Origin: Lytechinus variegatus
Taxonomy: Eukaryota; Echinodermata; Echinoidea; Temnopleuroida; Toxopneustidae
DNA: 64,000 bases
Reading direction: 5' to 3'
Assembly (NCBI RefSeq): GCF_018143015.1
Contig: NC_054740.1
Coordinates: 72,995,856 to 73,059,855, forward strand
Part shown: positions 50,814 through 60,800 of the stretch, in pieces
Layout: every line of letters starts with the position of its first letter
Numbering within the stretch: the stretch's first letter is position 1
Position numbers and translations under genes: made by a program
The notes under the pieces: generated by a model
The model's database searches: none
Seen by the model: only the letters and a program-made list of their open reading frames with translations
Told to the model about the DNA's origin: nothing

Positions 50814-53800
50814 ATGGGTGATCTCTTTCAACAAGCGTTGTTGGTCAACTTGGTGGCGCTAGTCTGCTTAATCGGAGTTTGTCGGGCGGTGAGCACTGGA
50901 TGTTCAGATGTCTGCGAATACTATGAATGGGGGAAGGAAGCCAGGTGCCAGGGGCGATACCTGACCTACGTGCCACAAGAGTGCAACTCAGCCAAGACCT
51001 TGAGATTGCAGGACAACCGACTGGAGCAGCTGGTCAAGGGTTCCTTCAGCAATTTCACCTATTTGAAGTACCTGTATCTGGACAGAAACAATCTGACGCT
51101 GGAGAACGGAGCATTTGAAGGCTGCTCTAGGTTGCAACAGATCCATCTGAATGAGATATGTACCCCAACCATCGAACCGGACATGATGAATGGACTGTCG
51201 AATGTTCTCTACATGTTCATGAACAAGGCTGGGATAGAGGTGATTCAGCCAGGCACATTTCAGAGCATGTCTCAACTGAAGTACTTGTCTCTGCAAGAAA
51301 ACAAACTCACGGCAGCCCCATGCGATGCGTTCTCGTCTGCCAATTCTCTGCAAACTTTATACCTAGACAGTAATAAAATCACGCATTTGTCAGATGACTG
51401 CTTCAGCAGATATCCTCACCTGGCCAAACTTTATCTCAAAAACAACCCTTTGGGCGACCTCAACGGTCGTGCGTTTAATGGACTCACCAATCTCAACCAC
51501 TTAGACCTGCAATATACAAACTTGACACGAGTGCCAACTGGAATATTTCCATATGCCAACAGAATCCACACCCTTCAACTTTCTTTCAATGACATCCAGT
51601 TTCTCCATAACCGCGATTTTGCTAGTCTGACTGTACTAAGGAAGCTCTATATTCAGCACAATCGCATAATTAGTATTCAGAGCCGGTCGTTTGAATTCCT
51701 CGATTCTCTTAATGTACTTGACTTGTCATTCAACAGGATAGAATCAATAGAAACTAGCGCACTTGATGATTTTCGGCATCTGACTGATCTCCGACTGCAG
51801 AATAACTCGTTGAACTCAACCAGGAATATCAGCAGCAGCATCCCTCAGGTTACTCAGCTTGATCTTTCTCACAACCCCCTTCACTGCGATTGCTCGATTT
51901 ACCCTCTTCAGTACAGGCTTGAAGCAATAAGTCTTGGGGAAGATCTGTCCTACATGGCAACCTGTGCATCTCCAGCAAGATTCAAAGGACAATTGATTGC
52001 AGAGCTCAGCCATCATGACATCTGCCCTTCTGCTGGTGATAACATGCCCTATGAGACTTTTATCACCCCTAAAAACCCCCTCTTTCAAAAGGATCCCGAT
52101 GGTCATCAACAGATGTCAAAACTGGAAGATGTTCAACCGTCTACAGGCTCACTGGATAGTAAAATGATCTATATCATCACTGGAGTTGCCGTAGCGATCA
52201 TTTTGTCTGTTGGCCTAATCACTATCATAATCATGAAGTGGCGCTATAAACGACGTGACATCTACAAAACGGATGGACAATACCAAACCGAACTGAAACA
52301 TGGGATTAAACCGTCAGATCCTGCAATGCAACTGCCAGCTCGGTTAATGAATATCACTGAAAATCCGATGGACCAGGGACCAGAACTACCACCCCGACGT
52401 CACGATGTCTTTCCTATTGGGCGCAGGTCACCGGGTTCCTTGGGACTCTCGAGTACACAACCACAACAGCCGTCCCATCCGCACACCAGAGACATTATTC
52501 GGACTGAGGAATCCAAGGATAGCGCGTACATATCTCGCTCTTCTTCGACGAGGCCGTCACTTTCCCCTCAGTGCAGCCTGTCTGCTTCCAATTCACAAGT
52601 AAGAAAGCTACCAAATCGTTTTGAATAATAACGTTAATCAACGTAAAATATGCATTGAATTGTTTCCAAATGGGTGGGGATATTATAGGAGTAATCCCCG
52701 GGGGGGCCACTTACATTGACGAGTGGATACCATGCGCGACCAAAAAAACACGTAAAAAGGATGTCTTTTTCACGGTAGGGCACGTTACGTACGTAACGTG
52801 ATAAGGGTGTCAAAAAGCAAAAATAATGAAAAAAGGGTATCTATTTCACTAGGAAAATTACGTGTTTAGGGTCGAATTTGCGGGGATGATGAGACAAAAT
52901 TAATATGTCTTAAAAAGGATGTCCTTTTTGCCCCAACACTACGTGTTTAGAGTCCGATTTGCGCGAGGTCAGTGTAGAAGGTGGGGTCTTACTAAATCAA
53001 ATAAGGTAAAGCCGACGACCGAAGGACCCGTAACAATAAAACATTCCTGTACTTGTTTAGGGGTTCATTTCAGGGAATATTTGCCAAGAGTATCGTTTTG
53101 TTTCCAATACTTGTTAAGGGTAGGGTTTCACACGCCAATACTTGTTAAGGGGTGCATTTTCAGAATATGGAAATTACGTGTTTAGGGTGCTTTTCGAGAC
53201 CCCATGGTCGCGCATGGTATCCACTCGTGAATGGAAGTGGCCCCCCGGGGGGTAATCATAACCTATTGATCATTCCTCCTCCGTTTATCAAAGGAGATAT
53301 ATAATACCCTGCTCTGGTGTAGTTTTTAAGAGTAATAACAAGGTGATTTTCAACATCTTATTGATGCATTATGATATTGGTATCATATTAATTCATTTTT
53401 TGTAGCCAAGGCAATTTGACGAAATCGGTGATGAATTGATTTTGCATTCCCTCTTCCAGGATGATGGTGACTATTCCGAGGTGTTTGTAGATGATCAATC
53501 TTGTGGAGACAATGAGGTAAGCATTTGAGAAGTTTATCCCATCAGAACTTTCGATATCGACTGTGTTTAAACACTCGGTGGCATAATAGGCCCGAACATG
53601 ACCATCGACTGCATAATAGAGTCCATATCATTACACATTTTTCAAACTTTATGACCAGGATGACGTCAAGATCTTCACATGACATAATTATCTCACTTAG
53701 TGTTCATAGCCGAATTCAAATGAAGACTGACTAAAACAATCTCGTTACTTCGAATGATGCAGTATCAATTGACTGCAAAATCAGACCTTACGAATAAGCG

Positions 53801-54082
53801 ATTCGGGTGTCAATAAATTTGTTTTAATCTTAACTCCTATTGTTGAAGTTATCATTATTTTGCTACTTTATTTTCCCCTTCCTTTTCTCTGTACACTTTC
53901 TTTCTGTCTCTCTGTCTTCACTGTTCTTCTGCCCCCTTGCTATTGTCGCTTTGCAGGAACCATCAGCAGCAGAATGGGTAAGCAAGAACTTCGTCCCGCC
54001 TGACGAAGCACATGCAAACACAAATATTAATCAACCACCCGATCAGAAGAAAGACACAGGATACATTCAATGGCGCACGTGA
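50814..54082 (+). CDS. LRR receptor 3: LRR receptor with acidic YxxV tail (3 exons)
   Basis: Proposed coding exons are 50814-52598, 53460-53516 and 53957-54082 (stop TGA at 54080), all phase 0; the product is about 655 aa. The start ATG follows an acceptor at 50785; an earlier ATG in that exon (50803) is out of frame. In order: signal peptide, LRR N-cap (CSDVC, YEWGKEARC, VPQEC), about 13 LRRs that align one to one with receptor 2, LRR C-cap (CDC, TCASPARF, DIC) and a membrane helix at about 450-473. The tail has QYQTEL, a PxxPxR SH3-type site (PELPPR), a serine-rich part with SAYISRSSS, and then the small exon with DYSEV. The last exon carries EPSAAEWVSKNF. The ectodomain is the closest relative of receptor 2 in the window, but no perfect ITIM is present, so signalling may differ. 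A 553-bp MITE sits in the first mapped intron. A cell-surface receptor role is well supported; ligand and pathway are unknown. Confidence 0.86.
52697..53249 (-). mobile_element. hAT-like MITE, family A copy 4, in an LRR receptor 3 intron
   Basis: Same family in the opposite orientation, inside the first mapped intron of LRR receptor 3. Flanking 8-mers are GAGTAATC (52689-52696) and GGGTAATC (53250-53257), one mismatch. It does not touch a splice site. Confidence 0.85.
53460..53516 (+). CDS. LRR receptor 3, tail exon with acidic DYSEV motif
   Basis: This 57-bp phase 0-0 exon has the acceptor CCCTCTTCCAG and the donor GTAAGC. It encodes DDGDYSEVFVDD followed by QSCGDNE. Its length equals tail exon A of receptor 2, and it has a central YxxV. 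The residue at -2 is G, so it is not a canonical ITIM; the acidic surroundings resemble hemITAM-like or Syk-type sites. An alternative acceptor at 53405 would extend the exon in frame by 18 codons with no stop. Confidence 0.72.
53957..54082 (+). CDS. LRR receptor 3, last coding exon
   Basis: The acceptor GTCGCTTTGCAG at 53956 opens 41 codons and a TGA. The exon begins EPSAAEWVSKNFVPPDEA, which matches the EW-x-x-NF module of the last exon of LRR receptor 2, and ends TGYIQWRT. Phase 0 fits the previous exon. Confidence 0.78.
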   Translation, partial: EPSAAEWVSKNFVPPDEAHANTNINQPPDQKKDTGYIQWRT

Positions 54083-57045
54083 ACTTGTTCTGCCGTAGCA
54101 GCTGCTCGTACATCAGCTACGACCGACATGGAGTGTTTCAGGCCTGTGCCCACCAGAGCTCTTGGACTCACTGTGGCATCAGCGGGATGGTGGAAGGCCA
54201 CCCCTTGTGGTATATTTTGTATTCGAAGGTGAAACTACCACGCTTCTTCTTCTTATCTGGTGATGGAAATGAAAGATAAAGGGATCTGGTTTCCTTTCAT
54301 GGAGGTATAGAGGATTCGATGGCACTGTACAACTCCTTCAAATTCACAACTATAATACTTTTACTTCATGTTCCTTGTTCTTCCGTTAATTTTGCCACAC
54401 AACCATACTTGTCCTAATGCTGCTACCAAAAATATACTACTTTACTTCTACTATTTCTACGACGACGACCAGTAGCAATTCTAGTCGGATGAGGCACAAA
54501 TCTTTTGCCCACTGTTGTGCATTAAAAATACAATGGCTGGATCTGCCACTTACGACGACGACTATACTTCTACCATTTTGTTTAATTCGACGACATTTCG
54601 GTTATTTTAGAGCGTCATTTCTCATCCCAGTCTCTCGGCGGATCCCTGCCCTTCTTCCACCCAAGTCGTTTTAGAGTAAATTAAAACGTGCATTTTGCTT
54701 TTATACGACTTAATTTAAAGAAATTTATTTGGAAAGTGTTTTTTGTGACAATTTCGATAGTAAAGTTCGTTCAGTGTCCGACTCCGGAATAACCATTCTT
54801 CGTGATTAGAACTCTGCATAGCTGGTCTATGATAGTAACAAATCCCTCTTTAACTTCTTCCTTCCGTTAATTAATGTTACATTATTTCGTTCAAAAATTT
54901 TCGATTGTTTGATGTTGTATATCGACGTCTTAGATGACAAGTTTCATTATTTCTTTTTACAATAACTAAAAATGAAATGATGATGCTGTATTATTCATTC
55001 GTAATCTGATTCTATAGAGATACTTTAGTGCTTCCAGAGGGATTCGATATAATATTCGGCCAAGGTATCAAATAGGTGTAAACTGTAAATAATGTTTTTA
55101 CTTTTGTTCTTGTGCGGGCACAAGGATTTTTAAAGTACTTTTTTTTAACCTTGAAAATATGATCAATATCTGGCGTGAGAAAATTTGCTCGCACATGCCA
55201 AACGTGTAAAAATTTGCAATAACAGTTTGTATTCATGTAAATAGAAAATTAAGCTCACAATTTGCCATTAATAGAAATGGTTTGGTTTATCGTTTTGCAT
55301 AAGTTGAATGAAAGTGTATTCTGTTGCAGATAGCACAATAGCACCATAGGTTACCATTTAATATGGTTCTTTTCGTACAAATTTTGATTGATGCAATCAA
55401 TCTAAACTATGGCTAGTCAATTTTGCCACAATAGTCTTAATACACCGTCAATAACCCCCCCCCCCCATGAAAATAGAATAAAAATATGATTGTAAATAAA
55501 TCAATGAATCGAATAATTAATCAGTTAAATAAAATGCGACAAGGAATATTGATTATAGACAATATACTATTAGCTCCAGCTGATGTGCATTCTCGACTGT
55601 TGTGTCGATGACTGTCCATAGTTGTGATAGGTTGGATTAATCTTAATCTTTATGTGAAACGCACTCAGATGTAGTGCCTTCCAGGGTGAATGTGATTAAT
55701 AATTGCAATGATGCTTGTATATGCTATGCATAGTGAAAGTGGTATTTGTGCACCTGTTATGGTGATAACCATAGTTTGAATTAGCTTCATTTGTCTTCCA
55801 AATAAATGGAGAACTTTTCAACCATTATTACTTGTTTTCATGAAGAAAAACACATTAAAAATATTTGTGAACGGTAGTTCAGTCCCCCGTTCCTCCATCT
55901 AGGCAAGGTTTATGCTTAGTGTCTATTATGTCATTGTGAACTAAGAGAGAAACAATGATTACACGTTTTATTTTTCTTCTTGAGTTATTTTTTTTACCTA
56001 TCCTTGTCGACAATTTTTCCTGTTCTTTGATTGCCATAATTTCACAGACAGTCTTAACTCACTTGTTCATGATGTGTTGCACTATTACATTCCGGACAAT
56101 GTATTCTTTTAGGCTTTGAGGATCTGGGGTTCGTCTTCATGGTCTTGAAAGAGCTGCTATTGATCCGATCCACATCAGCTATGTATGATATCCAATTCAT
56201 CAATGTCATAATATCCGCGACAGGAAATTTGGACAATGTCTTTAATTTGTAGATAAAGAGAAGCACATTGAATTCTCAAGAAAACAATGAACGAATATAA
56301 ATATACATCACATCTGGAAAATATTTTGAGCAAACATACAGTTCAGATGTTGACGTTTTTGGCCTTCCATAGTTGTGGTTGATCGGAACGATCGCAATTC
56401 TTTAGACGTGGCCCAGATATTTCCCCTTTGATTTTGTTTGCTACTTTCCTTTTTTTCCTGAAGAGATTGGTATGGTGTAGGCCTGATTTTCGACATTTCC
56501 ATTGCCTTATACTTATCTGCTATAAATTCAGTACTTAAATGTAAAACAATTTTCATTGATTTTGTTTAATCAGCAACAGTTGAATATACTGATGCCAATT
56601 TTAACAAGCACATATATAATTAGGTATATAGATTTGTTTTAATATTTGGCATATCTTCGATATTATTTTAGGGTTCTATATCAAAATTGGTTATTCTTAA
56701 CCACGGGGTCTAAGCTATCATACGCCTATGTATTCATGTTGAAAGTGATGTGGTCTTTTATAAGCATTATAATGTATGCGAAATGTTATACTTTTATTAT
56801 GCCATTTGTGTAATTGCATGTGTTTCATATTGGGTCGGGTCTTTCTGCTATACGTCAAAAATTATCGTGCCTGTTGTACTGGATCATATATGTCATGTAT
56901 ATAAACGATGTCTAAAGACCAGTTCGTAGTTACTTCAAGGACAATTTTGGTCAAATGACCCTTTCATTTCTTTCACTATGATAGGCAGATTTCAAAGCAA
57001 GATATTACGTAAGCATGCCTTACATAGCAGGATGGAGAAACTGAA
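54083..57045. other. Probable 3' UTR of LRR receptor 3 and flank
   Basis: AT-rich DNA without a credible gene. Several AATAAA signals lie between 55477 and 55806. Minus-strand frames at 56054-56266 and 56308-56556 show no recognised family. Confidence 0.45.
55801..55806 (+). terminator. Candidate polyadenylation signal of LRR receptor 3
   Basis: AATAAA lies about 1.7 kb after the receptor 3 stop. Others occur at 55477, 55495 and 58519, so the true 3' end is uncertain. Confidence 0.3.
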
Positions 57046-57047
57046 TA

Positions 57048-57808
57048 GACCGGGGGCGGTATTCTCAACATTGTCTTTTCTCCATATTTTATCTTATCTC
57101 AGAGATATGATAAAATCGGTATTCTGGTGATGTCATAACTTTGTCACACAAAAATGTCATAAATTTTGTCTCTTCTCTTTAGCGCGCAGCAAAAATACGC
57201 GGCTTTAAATGCGCGCAATCCTTTTATACAAGCAAAAGATATGACAAAAGTTATGACAGGGGGTAGCAGTCATAAATTTTGTCATATCTTTTAGTACCAA
57301 ATATCCCGATACCCTGCCGACTGAATGTCAAGCAAACAATTATATTATTTAGATTAGATTGTGGTATTAGTTTCACTCATCTTCCATGACAATTTTCAAA
57401 ATTATTTTTCCATGCTACAATTAGTTAGGCCCTCCATATTTATTCCTCCTTTTTTTCTCTGTTTTCCTTACTTTTATACTTCTCTAAAATTCTTCATAGC
57501 TCCCTGTCTCTCTTTGTAATTAAGCGCATAAATATACGCGTAGTTGCGCGATGCCAGCAACTGTTTTGGGGATACGCCCTACTTGCAACGGGGCTTTCCT
57601 ATTGGCTAGAAGGGCTCCAACTGGGAACTAACGATGATTTTGATTGGTTTGCTTCCGAAAAGATGGGTGGGAACTTTGAGAGATATGACAGGGAAAAGAC
57701 AATGTTCAGAATACCGATTTGTGACAATCATAGCGGTGTCACATCTCGGAGAGAAATGACAAAAGTTATGACAAAAGTTATGACAGAGTTACAGAATACC
57801 ACCCCAGG
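57048..57808. mobile_element. Composite MITE with GGTATTCT termini
   Basis: The left end GGGGGCGGTATTCTCAACAT pairs with the right end GAGTTACAGAATACCACCCC. A second inverted pair, CGGTATTCTG / CAGAATACCG, lies inside. Repeated TTATGACAAAA / TTTTGTCATA units occur in both arms. No coding capacity. Confidence 0.75.
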
Positions 57809-57814
57809 TGACTA

Positions 57815-60800
57815 GAATAGCACACCAATGAACACTTTATGAAGGTATTTGTTGCATTCCTACTTTGAATGCATATCAGCATGTTGCACAATGTACTTGT
57901 CAAACTGTGAAATACCAGTCGTTCGTGGACGCTTTGTTGTTTTGGGATGTAAATGAAAAACACAGTTCAAACGAATAATCAACACATCAAATAAACGTTG
58001 GTGCTTATCTAATTAAATTTTAAACCACCATGTCATTTTAGTACAAATGACCTTCCTCTGATCATGCGCAGAAAGGAACTACGAACTGCTTATTGTTTAA
58101 AAACTTTAATGCATATTCATAAGTCATGTACATTGCAAATGAGTATTGATGTTAGGAGTGACAGGTTTTGCATATTAATTATTGGAATTTGCATGCAAAT
58201 GTTTTTAATCCATCATTCTATATCATGACAGTTTGTTGATCAATTGCTATTGTCTTTTTTTAATGTCTATTTCAATTATTGTCCTGAAGCTTTCAATTAA
58301 TATTGTGTTTTAATGTTTTATAATGTCATATTAACACTGCCATAATCAAGAGTTTATATTTTTATACAACTTTATACTTTCATATAATTATATAAATGAC
58401 TAAATCAAACACGTATGCTCGAATTTGTGTACATTTTTCGATGTATTTTGTACAGTAGAAATGGTGTGTGTGTAAAAATTGGTTTGCGATTACCATGCTT
58501 ACTGTTTACTATGTTTTTAATAAAAAATTGCAAAACGTGTATTGATGCATTTTAAACGCCAATAAACGCAAGAATTCAAAAGTGAGATATGGACTTTTAA
58601 ATATACGGTATCATTTTGTTTGCCTGCAGAACACTGTTTGAGTAGCATTTTTTTCTACTTCTTCTTCATCTTCCTTTTCTTCTACTTTTTCCTCTTCTTC
58701 TTCCTCCCCTCCCTCCTCTTCTTCTTATTCTTCTTCTTCTCTCATTGGCCCTTCGAACGCATCCCAACGTCCATGATATTCAAATTTGATCCTATGTAAT
58801 CGGCTTTTAGCTTTAGGTGTATGTCTGAAGAGTTTTGTAAGTTTATTTTGTCGATTCGGATTTGCCTGTAGATTATGAAATATTGCCCGCAAATTAAATA
58901 AATAATAGTTTTGTTTTTATCAACTCACAATTAAGATAGTCATAATAACACATACGAGTAATACAAATAATATTAATTTGATTGGGGATTCAAGAAAAAA
59001 TCGGGGAGAAAAGAGCCGAGAGAGATGACAGTGGAGATATTATGAAAAGAAAAGTTTAAGTATGATTATGAGAGGAAGAGAGATATGACAGGTGAAAACC
59101 AACTAACACTCAAAGGCCCTGTAGTTCTAAGGGTGTGATCAAAATGGTGGAGGAAAAGGATTAGATAAGAAGGAAAGTGAAAAGAGTGGAAGGAGAGAGT
59201 GGGGATGGAGAGAAAGAAAGATGGAAGAAAGGAGACAAGAAAAGTGGAATAACGGAATGAAAGTGAGTGTGTTCTCAGGGATGTGGAATATCTGGTGTAG
59301 AATGATTTGGAAAGTTAAACCGGCTGTTGCTGCCATAAGGTTGGCCATGATGATACATCATATATATTCAGCTCCCCCCCACACACTTTTTTTTGCCAAA
59401 ACCATGTACAACTACGTAAAAATGTCCATCTTATTGTGATTTTTTTTAGCATGGTCAGCCCCCCCCCCCACTTTCAAAACCGTTCCGCGGCACCAACATT
59501 ACCACCCCTTTCCCATGAGGCGTCTGCAATTCACGAGTGCAGCGAGCGAAACAAAATTAATGGGGGGAGGTAGCCGCATAGGTAGTATATGAACATACGA
59601 GTGACCGAAGCGTACGAAAAAAAAACACTCTTAGTCTATTAGCTTAGAAATAGTTAGAGGTGTAATTTCATCATGTGATTTTGTATTTTGATCACTTTAA
59701 TAGCTTGCCGAGTCCATTTGCTTCCAGTCGTTTAAGAGACAATTAACACAATTACCGTTACAATTACAATTACCGTTTGGGGGCATGAATATTAGAGAAA
59801 AAAATGGTCGGATTAAAATATCGTTCAAAACGAATGTGATCTACGAACAAATTATTATAACATTCGCAATTTGCAGGAGGATGTTAGGTGAGTGAAGGCT
59901 TATTCTGTCAAAGAGTCAGCAAATTTTCATCGCCTTCGGGGGGGGGGTGCACTAGAAGGAGAGGGAGCTATAGGAAACTGAAGGCAAATTATTTTTGTTT
60001 TTCATCTTACATATTTCTCTGTTTTCCCGTCTTTATTTTATTTCAGTTCTCGTTTGCTCCAATGTGTGCCCCCCCCCAAAAAAAAAATAGAGTTGTAACA
60101 TAGGGACCATAATATTGAAATATTTGGCACGGAATTCCCGAAGCTATACTATAATTTCTTAAGCTTCTATTAAATATGTATAGACTCTTCTTTTTCAGTC
60201 ATCGTTATTTATTTATGGAATTCAATGACATTTTGATATGGTTCATTACTAGCAAAAGACGTTACAAATCAAAAGCTTTCCAAAAGGTTGCCCAATTTCT
60301 TGTTCTTGTATAGATTTCCGTCAAAACTTCACCAATACATAAAATCTATTTACTAGTTTTCTGCCTTCAACCAAATCCTCAGGCCCTTGTTAATGTGTCT
60401 TGACCGTCCATTTTTAGATTCTCAAATAACGATGCAAATTTATATTAAACAGCAGGGTAGGATTGTGAGGTTTTCATATTCTTTGATTTATTTTGCTGTT
60501 TTTATGCACTCAAACTCATATACAAGTACATGAAGGCCTAATTTTCTTTACCCGGTCTGAAACTATATAATGATACAGGCAAAGCAAAATGTAATTTGAA
60601 CTTCATGTAAATCATTTATAACTATCATAACACACCTTCATGACATGATAACACCATGTACTTTTACATGACATGGAAGTATATTGTTTTCTCACTTATA
60701 CTATCTTGCATAGCCGTGATGCGACAAAAGCAGTGTAGCAAGAGGAATTAGCAAATTAGCATTATTTATTGTGGTAGAAATGCTATTTGGAAATAAGTTA

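Noticed and set aside
56054-56556. Two minus-strand frames as a small two-exon gene
   Set aside because: No convincing donor and acceptor pair joins them and neither resembles a known family.
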